Positions 52,589-60,027 of a stretch of 64,000 nt of DNA are shown here, piece by piece. The stretch is from Nocardioides zeae (GTDB lineage Bacteria; Actinomycetota; Actinomycetes; Propionibacteriales; Nocardioidaceae). How positions within the stretch are numbered: the stretch's first letter is position 1; each line of letters opens with the position of its first letter. Below the pieces are notes generated by a model, which was given only the letters and a program-made list of their open reading frames with translations, ran no database searches and was not told the DNA's origin. A program made the position numbers and the translations under genes. Location of the stretch: the NCBI RefSeq assembly GCF_010686755.1, contig NZ_JAAGXA010000001.1, positions 434,001 to 498,000 of the forward strand, given 5' to 3'.

Positions 52589-53479
52589 TCAGTGACGGCG
52601 CCGCACCCATGGCGCGTCCGTGTCCGTACGCCGCGCCTCCGTGCCCGGCGCCAGGTCGGCCAGCGGGCGGATGCCCGGGGCGCCGCGCACGAGGTGCGCG
52701 AGGTGCACGAGCGCCATCTCGTCGAGCTGGTGGTCGGGGTCGCCGCAGTCGAAGATCCAGTGGTCGGCGTCGCCGGCCGTGCCGCGCCAGACCCGGAGCA
52801 CGGCATCGCCGCGCTCGACCACGTGGGTGCACGAGACGACCTCGTGCTCGGGCGGGTGCGCGAACGGCCACGGCGGCTCGACGGCGAGCGCGCCGGTGCG
52901 CGGCGACGGCACGCGCCACTCCGGCGGCTGCTCGTCGTCGAGCACGGCGGGCGCCCCGGGTTGCCAGGCGAAGATGCCGCGCCGGTCGGGCCAGACGACC
53001 GCCAGGGCTGATGGCTCGCGGCGGTGGAACCAGCCCGACCAGATCACCGTGTCATGGAGGGCGTGATCGGTCACTTGCTCGAGGAGGACGGGGACGCCCG
53101 CGAGCACGCTCTCGAGCAGGTCGCCGGAGGCGAACCGGCGTCCGGCCACGACGCGGGCGGCGACCTCGTCGAGGCACCGCTTCATCAGACCGTGGTCGAG
53201 GCCGGACATCAGCAGCTCGGGATGGTCGGCGCTGTGGCCCAGCCCGATCGTGTAGGCGAACGCGGGGCCGGGTTCGTCGTCATCGCCGCACCCGTCGTCG
53301 GCGCAGCCGCACGGCCCGCCGCCCCCGACGCTCATGACCGACCAGCCGTGCCGGTGGACGCCGTCCACGACGTGCCGGTCGAGGTCGTCGTAGTGCTCGT
53401 CGGGACGGCAGGCGTGACAGTCGCACGCCCGGGCGCCGGCCGGTCGGGGTCTCCGCGGTGGGGTCTCCCGTGGTGCCAT
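52589..53479 (-). CDS. DUF4262 protein with Cys-rich N-terminal insertion
   Basis: A 296-residue protein whose core is a DUF4262 domain: GWSVMSV near 44-50, then AFAYTIGLGHSADHPELLMSGL and the helix that follows. Function of the family is unknown. Two features are odd: a leading ACDCHACRP motif and an insertion PCGCADDGCGDDDEPG between the first two strands, together six to seven cysteines that could bind metal. The C-terminal third is a separate domain with HWIFDCGDPDHQLDEMALVHLAHLV. The ATG has an AGGAGGA site. Confidence 0.8.
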   Translation of the reverse strand: MAPRETPPRRPRPAGARACDCHACRPDEHYDDLDRHVVDGVHRHGWSVMSVGGGGPCGCADDGCGDDDEPGPAFAYTIGLGHSADHPELLMSGLDHGLMKRCLDEVAARVVAGRRFASGDLLESVLAGVPVLLEQVTDHALHDTVIWSGWFHRREPSALAVVWPDRRGIFAWQPGAPAVLDDEQPPEWRVPSPRTGALAVEPPWPFAHPPEHEVVSCTHVVERGDAVLRVWRGTAGDADHWIFDCGDPDHQLDEMALVHLAHLVRGAPGIRPLADLAPGTEARRTDTDAPWVRRRH

Positions 53480-53569
53480 TCGCTCCTCCTCTTCTCGGGA
53501 GCAGCAAGCGTGCACCGGATCGGCCGACGCCCGCGGGCGTCATCCACAGGGGCCGGCCGGCCCCGCGCC

Positions 53570-53995
53570 TCAGCCCGCGGGAGCCGCGGCGATGTCGAGG
53601 ACCCAGGTCACGCCGTACGGGTCCGTGACCATGCCGTAGAGCGGCGACCAGCCCGACGGGCCCAGCGGCACGACCACCGTGGCGCCCTCACCGGCCAGGC
53701 CTTCCCAGTAGCGGGTGAGCTCGGCGGCGTCGTCGCCGCGCACGGAGACGAAGTACGACGCGGTGCCGGCGTCGTAGGGACGGTCCGACGGCACGTCGAA
53801 GGCCATGACGTGGAAGCCGGCGGGGGAGACGACCTGGCCCCACATGACGTGGTCGGCCTCGGCGGGGTCGCCGACGGCGTGGGCGTCGGCGTAGGTCGCG
53901 ATGGCGAGCTCTCCGCCGAAGACGGAGCGGTAGTGCTCGAGCGCGGCGCGGGCGGTGCCGCGGAGGTTGACGTGGGTGACGGTGGTGACGGACAT
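53570..53995 (-). CDS. VOC (glyoxalase/PhnB-like) family protein
   Basis: A 141-residue two-module VOC-fold protein of the PhnB-like type. Visible: THVNLRGTARAALEHYRSVFGGEL at the start (in blocks), MWGQVVSPAGFHVMAFDVPS, and the closing GMVTDPYGVTWVLDIA. The fold binds metal or small molecules; enzymatic activity is uncertain. The ATG at 53995 follows GAGGAGA. It diverges from a WYL regulator gene 91 bp away, an arrangement often seen for this pair. Confidence 0.88.
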   Translation of the reverse strand: MSVTTVTHVNLRGTARAALEHYRSVFGGELAIATYADAHAVGDPAEADHVMWGQVVSPAGFHVMAFDVPSDRPYDAGTASYFVSVRGDDAAELTRYWEGLAGEGATVVVPLGPSGWSPLYGMVTDPYGVTWVLDIAAAPAG

Positions 53996-54086
53996 GGGTC
54001 TCTCCTCGGTGGTGGTGCGGGGACGACGTCCACGTTCCACCACGAAGAGGACAGCGTGTGTCCGCTACTCCTGCGATCATCGGGAT

Positions 54087-55040
54087 GTGCCCTCGACCTC
54101 CTCCCGGATGCTCGCCCTGCTCTCGCTGCTGCAGTCGCGTCGCGACTGGCCGGGCGGCGTGCTGGCGGAGCGGCTCGACGTGAGCACGCGGACCGTACGG
54201 CGCGACGTCGACCGCCTGCGTGAGCTCGGCTACCGCATCACGACGGCGAAGGGGCCGGACGGCGGCTACCGGCTCGACGCGGGCGCCGACCTCCCGCCGC
54301 TGCTGTTCGACGACGACCAGGCCGTCGCGATCACGGTGGCACTCCAGGTCGCGACGACGGCAGGGGCGGGCATCGGGGACGACGCGCTGCGGGCGCTCGG
54401 GACCCTGCGCCAGGTGATGCCGTCGCGGCTGCGGCACCGGATCGACGCCCTCACCGTCGAGGCGGTGCGGGCGCCGGGGGCCGCGGACGACGTCGATCCT
54501 GCCGTGCTGGTCGCGGTGGGGGCGGCCGCTCGGGCCCGGGAGGTGCTGCGCTTCGACTACGGCACCGACGACGCGCCCCGTCGCGCCGAACCGCACCACG
54601 TGGCGACGTGGCGGGGGCGCTGGTACCTCGTCGCCTTCGACCTCGACCGCCACGACTGGCGCACCTTCCGCGTCGACCGGATCGTGCCGCGCACCCCGAA
54701 CGGCCCACGCTTCGCGCCTCGGGAGCTGCCGGGCGGCGACGTCGCGGCGTACCTCACCGGGGTGTTCCGGGGCAACGCCGACGGGGTCGGCTGGCCGTGC
54801 ACGGGCGAGGTGGTGGTGGGGCTGCCGCTGGGCGAGGTGCTGCCGTACGTCGGGGACGGCGTCGCCGTCGCGCTCGACGACCAGCGGACGCGGCTGACCG
54901 TCGGCTCGTGGTCGTGGGCGGGGGTGGTCGCGTCGGTGCTGCGGTACGACGCGGAGATCGCGGTGCTCGGACCCGACGCGCTCCGCGAGGCGTTCGCGCG
55001 GGTGGGGGAGCGCTGTGGGCGGGCTGGTCGCGGCACCTGA
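54087..55040 (+). CDS. HTH/WYL-domain transcriptional regulator (YafY-like)
   Basis: A 317-residue regulator with an N-terminal HTH_11 winged helix (RMLALLSLLQSRRDWPGG, LAERLDVSTRTVRRDVDRL, about 7-42) and a WYL domain (about 140-225; WRGRWYLVAFDLDRHDWRTFRVDRI holds the ligand-pocket residues), then a WCX extension. Such proteins respond to nucleotides or nucleic-acid ligands. The GTG start is in the frame that begins just before the HTH; no Shine-Dalgarno is seen. Likely controls itself and the divergent VOC gene. Confidence 0.9.
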   Translation: MPSTSSRMLALLSLLQSRRDWPGGVLAERLDVSTRTVRRDVDRLRELGYRITTAKGPDGGYRLDAGADLPPLLFDDDQAVAITVALQVATTAGAGIGDDALRALGTLRQVMPSRLRHRIDALTVEAVRAPGAADDVDPAVLVAVGAAARAREVLRFDYGTDDAPRRAEPHHVATWRGRWYLVAFDLDRHDWRTFRVDRIVPRTPNGPRFAPRELPGGDVAAYLTGVFRGNADGVGWPCTGEVVVGLPLGEVLPYVGDGVAVALDDQRTRLTVGSWSWAGVVASVLRYDAEIAVLGPDALREAFARVGERCGRAGRGT

Positions 55041-55101
55041 GGAGGGTGGATCGGCACCTGCGGAGGAGGTCGCGAGCCCGGGACGCCCGTAGCGTCCTCG
55101 T

Positions 55102-55620
55102 GTGATCACGACCATCCTCGTCGAGCACCCGTGGCTCTCGCCCACGGCGCTCGCCCTCCTCGTCGTCCTCGGCCCGCTCGTGGGACGGTTGGTGGCGGGT
55201 CGGCCGGCTGCCGCCTGGCTGCTGACCGGCCTGGCGACGGTCCCGGTCGTGGTGCTCACGATGCTGCCGACCGACCGCAGGGCGTTCGAGCGGTGCGAGG
55301 TCGCGTGGACGTTGCCGACCGTCGGGCGCGTCGAGCTGGCGGCCAACGTGGTGCTCTTCGTCGCGCCGGTGCTGTTCGCGGTCGTGGCGACGCGGCGCCC
55401 GCTCGTGGTGGCGGGCGCTGCGAGCGCTCTGAGCGCGGCGATCGAGACCGTGCAGGCGCTGGTGCCGGCGATCGGGCGGTCCTGCTCGACGAACGACTGG
55501 CTGTCCAACACGATCGGTGTCGTCGTCGGGGTGGTGCTGGGGGTGGTCGCGCTGCGGCTGGCCGGCCCGGTCGGGCGCGAGCGCTTGACGATTCGTCCAC
55601 GGTCGTTGACGCGTTCCTGA
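55102..55620 (+). CDS. VanZ-like membrane protein
   Basis: A 172-residue integral membrane protein of the VanZ-like family with four or five hydrophobic helices. Family features are ELAANVVLFVAPVLFAVV and the conserved polar helix AAIETVQALVPAIGRSCSTNDWLSNTIGVVVG (in blocks), where E-x-x-Q and D-x-x-x-N-x-x-G are typical. The role is unclear; VanZ itself gives low-level teicoplanin resistance. TAGCGT six bases before the GTG start suggests a leaderless message. Confidence 0.85.
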   Translation: MITTILVEHPWLSPTALALLVVLGPLVGRLVAGRPAAAWLLTGLATVPVVVLTMLPTDRRAFERCEVAWTLPTVGRVELAANVVLFVAPVLFAVVATRRPLVVAGAASALSAAIETVQALVPAIGRSCSTNDWLSNTIGVVVGVVLGVVALRLAGPVGRERLTIRPRSLTRS

Positions 55621-55671
55621 CCCGCTCCGAGGGTGGGGCCGACGGGGACCGCAGCGGTGACGGAGGCTGGC

Positions 55672-55902
55672 ATGGCGGACGAGCGAGCGACGACCATCGA
55701 CGTGCAGGTCGGACGGGGGTGCATCTCCTCCGGCATCTGCGTCGAGATCGCCCCGGACAGCTTCGAGCTCGTCGGCTTGCGCGCGAGTCCCCGGCGACCG
55801 CTGGCGGACACGCCCGCGGCGCGCGCGGCTCTGGTGGAGGCTGTCGAGGCCTGTCCCGTCGAAGCCATCGTCATGGGGCCGGTCGCGCCCGGGACTCCCT
55901 GA
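55672..55902 (+). CDS. Small ferredoxin ([3Fe-4S]/[4Fe-4S] single cluster)
   Basis: A 76-residue ferredoxin of the actinobacterial P450-partner kind. The cluster cysteines are in GRGCISSGICVEIAPDSFEL (C-x5-C) and EACPVEAI; with only three of the normal four ligands visible, a [3Fe-4S] cluster is likely. It has no neighbouring cytochrome P450, so its partner is elsewhere. The ATG at 55672 has an ACGGAGG site seven bases upstream. Confidence 0.88.
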   Translation: MADERATTIDVQVGRGCISSGICVEIAPDSFELVGLRASPRRPLADTPAARAALVEAVEACPVEAIVMGPVAPGTP

Positions 55903-55927
55903 GGAGCGCCGGGCGCGACCGCGGTGG

Positions 55928-56443
55928 TCACTCCGCAGCGTTGCGGGGGGCCGGCCAACGGACGCCGACACTCTCCATGCCGGCCATGACGTCCATGTCC
56001 GGGTTGGCCTGCAGCACCTCCTTGAAGGTGGGGCTGCCGACGACGACCGGCTTGAAGGAGCGCAGGAAGTCGTCGATCTCCTTCGCCTCGCGCTCCGGCA
56101 GGCCGAACTCCGCGTAGGCGGGAGTGACGATGTCGTCGAAGAGCGCGTTCCAGTACTCCTCGGTGACGCCCATGCCCCGGTGGGCCGTGGCCATGTCGGG
56201 GCCGGTGTAGGTGTGCGGCCCGCCCCAGTGCTCCCCGAGGAACTCGACGAACCCGCTGATCTCCTCCTGCACCTCGGCCTGGGTCTTGTGGTTCCAGATG
56301 TGGCCGATGGTCGGGTTGAGCATCGCGCGCTGGACGAGCGTGGCGGCGAGGAACGTGACGGTCGGGAGGCCGCCGAGGCGGTCGTAGAGGCTGGCGTCGT
56401 CGGCGGGTGCGGCGGCGGCGGTCGAGGCGGTGGTGTCGGTCAT
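55928..56443 (-). CDS. Group 1 truncated hemoglobin
   Basis: A 171-residue globin, longer than the usual 120-130 because of an Ala/Thr N-terminal tail and a C-terminal extension (about 130-171). The truncated-globin pattern is clear: SLYDRLGGLPTV near the start, FLGEHWGGPHTYTGPDM, and the haem-ligand histidine in ATAHRGMGVTEEYWNAL. TrHbN-type proteins bind oxygen and detoxify nitric oxide. It diverges from an AraC-family gene with a small palindrome between. Confidence 0.9.
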   Translation of the reverse strand: MTDTTASTAAAAPADDASLYDRLGGLPTVTFLAATLVQRAMLNPTIGHIWNHKTQAEVQEEISGFVEFLGEHWGGPHTYTGPDMATAHRGMGVTEEYWNALFDDIVTPAYAEFGLPEREAKEIDDFLRSFKPVVVGSPTFKEVLQANPDMDVMAGMESVGVRWPAPRNAAE

Positions 56444-56484
56444 GGGCCCGACGATGGAAGCGGTGGATCGGATGCGTCAACGAC

Positions 56485-56500
56485 TGTCGACGGATCGACA
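56485..56500. promoter_or_regulatory. Palindrome between globin and AraC-family genes
   Basis: TGTCGA-CGGA-TCGACA is a perfect 6-4-6 inverted repeat, flanked by GAC and AAG. It lies midway in the 112-bp divergent intergenic region, where a regulator could influence both genes. AraC proteins usually prefer direct repeats, so the binding protein is uncertain. Confidence 0.45.
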
Positions 56501-56555
56501 AGTGGTGTCACGCGACGGAAACCACCGGGCGGATCCCGTGTGCTTCACTCGTCGG

Positions 56556-57494
56556 GTGGACGTCGACACCCGGGCGGTTCCGGCGCGGGAGCGGTACGAC
56601 TACTGGGTCGCCAGCGTCTCCGACCGCTTCGTGCCGCTGCGCACGACGGTGCCGTCCCGCGAGGCCCTCCAGGGTCGGATCCGGGGGGCGCAGGTCGCCG
56701 AGGTCGGGGTACGCCGCATCGCCGGCACCGAGCAACGCTTCCAACGCCGCGGGCGCGACATCAGCCGGAGCGGTGAGCGTGATGTGCTCAGCGTCGTGTT
56801 CCTGCACCGGGGTGCGACGACGGTCGAGCAGGACGGCCGCACGGCTACCCTGCTGCCGGGGGACTTCCTCCTCTACGACAGCGCGCGGCCGTTCGACTTC
56901 TGCAGCCACGGCCCGTTCGAGTACTCGATCGCGATGCTGCCCAAGGACCTGCTGGCGTTCGCCTCCGACGACTACCGCGACCTCACCGTGCGCCCCCGCG
57001 CGGGTGGCCGTGGGCTGGAGGCCCTGGTGTGGCGCCTCGTGACCTCGTTGACGTCGGCGGGTACGGCGCCGATGAGTGCCCGCCGGGCTGCCGGTCTCGA
57101 GGAGGCGTTGGTGGCCCTGGTCGCGGGGTTGGCCCCGCTCGGGACGCCGCCCAGCCCGCGGGACGTCCTCGTCGACGTCGCCCGGGCGCACGTGCTCCAG
57201 CACCTCACGGATCCTCGGCTCTCGCCGGCGACGGTCGCCGCCACCTGCGGGATCTCGGTGAGCTACCTGCACCGGCTGTTCGAGCCGGAGCCGTCGACGG
57301 TGGCTGCCTTCATCCGCGAGGAGCGGTTGCTCCTGGCCCACGAGCGCCTCGTCGACCCGCGCCACCGGGGTGAGTCGATCGCGGCCACCGGCCGCGCCTG
57401 CGGCTTCGACGATGCCGCGCACTTCAGCCGACTCGTGCGCCACCGGTTCGGGGTCGCACCCACGGAGCTGCGCCGCGGCGGTGCGTCGGCCTAG
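56556..57494 (+). CDS. AraC family regulator (AraC_binding_2/FeaR-like)
   Basis: A 312-residue regulator: an N-terminal AraC_binding_2-type cupin sensor (about 15-190; RYDYWVASVSDRFVPL, LLPGDFLLYDSARPFDF) and two C-terminal helix-turn-helices (about 210-308; LSPATVAATCGISVSYLHRLF and IAATGRACGFDDAAHFSRLVRHRFGVAPTELR in blocks). The FeaR-like sensor domain often reads aromatic or amine compounds. Start at GTG 56556 gives a normal N-terminus. It may govern the divergent globin. Its stop overlaps the convergent gene by four bases. Confidence 0.9.
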   Translation: MDVDTRAVPARERYDYWVASVSDRFVPLRTTVPSREALQGRIRGAQVAEVGVRRIAGTEQRFQRRGRDISRSGERDVLSVVFLHRGATTVEQDGRTATLLPGDFLLYDSARPFDFCSHGPFEYSIAMLPKDLLAFASDDYRDLTVRPRAGGRGLEALVWRLVTSLTSAGTAPMSARRAAGLEEALVALVAGLAPLGTPPSPRDVLVDVARAHVLQHLTDPRLSPATVAATCGISVSYLHRLFEPEPSTVAAFIREERLLLAHERLVDPRHRGESIAATGRACGFDDAAHFSRLVRHRFGVAPTELRRGGASA

Positions 57495-58042
57495 AGGACG
57501 AGCAGCAGCACGACGAGCAGCACGACCAGCCCGATGAGCAGGCCGCCGACGGCGACGGCGGCGACGGTCAGCCCGACCTTCGCCGTGCTGTTCATCTTCT
57601 TGGTGAGCCCGAGGTGCTGGGCCGGGCCGTCGATGAGGCGCTTGCCCTCGCTGGAGTCGAACGAGTAGTTCACGACGGCGCCCACGTTGCCGTCGTCGTC
57701 CATGCCGACCTCCTTGCGGAAGGACTTCGACACGACCGTGCCCTGCTGCATCGACTTCCTGGCGCGCAGCACCGGCCGCGGGACGCCGCCGGCGTCGAGC
57801 CCGGCCTCCCACGCGACCGTCGTCTGCCGGTCGGTGACGGTGTAGGTGCCGGCCGCGGGATCGACCTCCACGACGTGCTGGAAGGAGGACTCGAGCGACT
57901 TTCGCTTCATCAGCGTCCACCACTGCTGGTCGACGATGTCGATCTGCACGGTGAACCCGGTGGGCGTCTCGTCGGCGACCATGTACGGCGTGTTCGCCGT
58001 GGCGCGACGTACCTCGGCGGCGAGCTCGGCGGCGGTGACCAT
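57491..58042 (-). CDS. Hypothetical protein with C-terminal membrane anchor
   Basis: A 183-residue protein I do not recognise. Residues 1-150 look like a soluble beta-rich domain (FTVQIDIVDQQWWTLMK, AGTYTVTDRQTTVAWEAG, GAVVNYSFDSSEGKRLI) with no cysteines. Residues about 155-183 are one strongly hydrophobic helix ending the chain (VGGLLIGLVVLLVVLLLVL), so it is a tail-anchored protein facing the cytosol. It has its own promoter region of 96 bp shared with the divergent DinB gene. Confidence 0.75.
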   Translation of the reverse strand: MVTAAELAAEVRRATANTPYMVADETPTGFTVQIDIVDQQWWTLMKRKSLESSFQHVVEVDPAAGTYTVTDRQTTVAWEAGLDAGGVPRPVLRARKSMQQGTVVSKSFRKEVGMDDDGNVGAVVNYSFDSSEGKRLIDGPAQHLGLTKKMNSTAKVGLTVAAVAVGGLLIGLVVLLVVLLLVL

Positions 58043-58138
58043 GGGTTCGAGGGTACGGCGCGGGTGCGCCCCTTGACCGTGGTCTCGGGCGCTCCGATGC
58101 TGGCCGTCGGATCATTCTCGGCGAGGTGGTGGGGTGCG

Positions 58139-58870
58139 ATGGCGACCTATGCGAGCACGAAGGAGTTCGAGGGCGCGCGGTTCGTGCGGTCGAGCCTCAA
58201 GGGGGCGACGCTCCGGTCCTCCGACGTCAGCGGCATGACGATGCGGGGCGTCGACCTCGACGGGCTCGACATCGACAGCCACGACCTCGCGTTCGGCACG
58301 CTGCTCGTGAACGGGGTGAACGTCGTACCGCTCGTCGAGGCCGAGCTGAACCGGCAGTTCCCGGGCCGCGAGCTGCAGAACGCCAAGGAGCCGGAGGGTC
58401 TGCGCGCCGGGTGGGAGGCGGTGCAGGCGGCGTGGGCGGTGACGGTGGCGTCGACGTCTCCCGAGTTGATGGATGCGCACGTCGAGGACGAGTGGTCGCT
58501 GGTCGAGACCCTCCGCCACCTCGTGCTGGCCACCGACGCGTGGCTGTGTGGCGGGGTGTTCGGGATCGAGCAGCCGTTCCACGAGCTCGGGCTGATCTTC
58601 ACTGGCGCGGGGGAGATGGGCTTCGACATGTCGATCTTTCGAGCGGACACGCCTTCTGTGGAGGAGGTGCTCGCGGTGCGGGCCGAGCGGCAGGCGATGG
58701 TGACGGAGTTCCTGGCGTCGGTGACGCCGGAGCTGCTGGCCGAGGAGCGCCGGAACCCGTGGGGTGGTGACGACTGGAAGCCGACGGTGGGGGACTGCGT
58801 GCGCGTGATCCTGGAGGAGGAGTGGGCGCACCTGCGCTACGTACGGCGCGACCTGGCGCTGCTCGGCTGA
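58139..58870 (+). CDS. Pentapeptide-like repeat plus DinB domain fusion protein
   Basis: A 243-residue two-domain protein. Residues about 8-55 contain pentapeptide-like repeats (FEGARFVRSSLKGATLRSSD, then MRGVDLDGLDIDSHDL), and about 75-240 is a DinB_2 four-helix bundle with a ligand histidine in WSLVETLRHLVLATDAWL and another in EEEWAHLRYVRRDL. DinB_2 proteins are probable thiol-dependent transferases; the pentapeptide part may be a docking surface. The ATG follows GAGGTGGTGGGG. Confidence 0.85.
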   Translation: MATYASTKEFEGARFVRSSLKGATLRSSDVSGMTMRGVDLDGLDIDSHDLAFGTLLVNGVNVVPLVEAELNRQFPGRELQNAKEPEGLRAGWEAVQAAWAVTVASTSPELMDAHVEDEWSLVETLRHLVLATDAWLCGGVFGIEQPFHELGLIFTGAGEMGFDMSIFRADTPSVEEVLAVRAERQAMVTEFLASVTPELLAEERRNPWGGDDWKPTVGDCVRVILEEEWAHLRYVRRDLALLG

Positions 58871-58905
58871 CGGGCCGCGCGATCGGGCGTCGCTAGTCTC
58901 CCGGC

Positions 58906-59733
58906 ATGGAGGCCATCCCGCTCGCTGCGCTGCTGCCCGCCGGGCTCGACCCAGCGGAGTGCAAGCTGCACTGCGCCGTATTCAACGGTGAGCGGCACCC
59001 GATCGAGGTGCTCGCCACCTCGTGGGACGAGTGGCAGGGCTGGAACTCGTGGCGCAACGTCAACGACGACTTCAACCGCCGCTACGTGTTCTCGCTGGCG
59101 CAGGACCGGCACGACCCGACGCTGTGGTTGTTCGGCGGAGTGTGGGAGGTCGTGGGCCGGCGTCCCGAGCCGCGGGCCGCGTCGTACGACGTCGGGTTCC
59201 GCGCCGATCTGATGGGCGCTTTCGTGCGTCGGCTCTACGTGCGGCTCGCCCTCGCCGGGCGCAACCGACGCCGCAACATGGAGACGCTGCTCGGCGACAT
59301 GACGGTCGCGTCCATCGCCGAGGAGGAGTTCGCGGGCGACCCGTTCCCGGGCCACGACCGGATCGACCACTCCCTGGCCGAGCTTCAGGTCGTCGTCGGT
59401 CAGCGCCGCGCCGACTGGCGCATCGCGCTCGAGAGCATGAAGGGCGTCTACGTTATTCACGACCAGGTCACCGGGGCGCGGTACGTCGGATCTGCGTACG
59501 GCGACACGGGGGTGTGGCAGCGGTGGTCGTACTACGCCCAGACCTTGCACGGCGACAACCTCGGGCTGCAGGCGCACCTCGCCGAGCACGGTGAGGCGTA
59601 CTACCGGGAGAACATGCGGTTCGCACTGCTGGAGTACTGGTCGATGCGGACGTCCGACGAGCACGTGCTCGAGCGCGAGTCGTGCTGGAAGAGCGTGCTG
59701 CTCGCGAGGTCGCTGGGGCACAACCGGAACTGA
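58906..59733 (+). CDS. GIY-YIG nuclease family protein
   Basis: A 275-residue protein. The C-terminal domain (about 180-270) is GIY-YIG: KGVYVIHDQVTGARYVGSAYG gives the GVY and YVG triads, WQRWSYYAQ carries the expected arginine, and the metal-ligand glutamate is likely in VLERESCWK. Residues 1-170 form an unknown domain rich in aromatic residues (WDEWQGWNSWRNVNDDFNRRY). Such proteins occur as repair, restriction or free-standing nucleases. TAGTCT six bases before the ATG suggests a leaderless mRNA. It borders the accessory region. Confidence 0.85.
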   Translation: MEAIPLAALLPAGLDPAECKLHCAVFNGERHPIEVLATSWDEWQGWNSWRNVNDDFNRRYVFSLAQDRHDPTLWLFGGVWEVVGRRPEPRAASYDVGFRADLMGAFVRRLYVRLALAGRNRRRNMETLLGDMTVASIAEEEFAGDPFPGHDRIDHSLAELQVVVGQRRADWRIALESMKGVYVIHDQVTGARYVGSAYGDTGVWQRWSYYAQTLHGDNLGLQAHLAEHGEAYYRENMRFALLEYWSMRTSDEHVLERESCWKSVLLARSLGHNRN

Positions 59734-59838
59734 GACGAGCCCCGGAGCGATGACTCCCATGCGTGAGACCCGGCGCCGCTCAGCGAGGAGCCCCTTCGGG
59801 CTCGTGAAGTGGAGCCTCGCGGCCGGCGGCAGCGCGGC

Positions 59839-59870
59839 GGATCACTGAGCCGACGTGTGCTCAGTGATCC
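59839..59870 (+). terminator. Strong hairpin after the GIY-YIG gene
   Basis: GGATCACTGAGC (59839-59850) and GCTCAGTGATCC (59859-59870) are perfect 12-bp complements around an 8-base loop, extended by CGG/CCG beyond one mismatch. It is probably a terminator and marks the change to the AT-richer accessory segment. Nothing else is supported in 59734-60027 except a short AT-rich patch near 59880-59915. Confidence 0.65.
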
Positions 59871-60027
59871 ACCGCGCTTATTCGCTGATTAACAATTACA
59901 GCCGATTGATGTTGACCATCGAGCTCGGTCGCCGCAAGCGGCACGCGTGTTCAGGCTGCGTCACCCGAATGCTCTTGATCTACTCAATTCGCTCCCGAGG
60001 CCCCGGTGGCCGTGTGATCGTTCCGCC

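Noticed and set aside
57491..57494. Convergent four-base overlap of the AraC-type and tail-anchored genes as a regulatory device
   Set aside because: Short 3' overlaps of convergent genes (also at 8599-8615 and 15972-15982) are common in compact genomes and need no special explanation.
59591..59848. 85-codon open frame after the GIY-YIG gene
   Set aside because: It begins out of frame inside the GIY-YIG gene and ends in the terminator hairpin; no start signal of its own.
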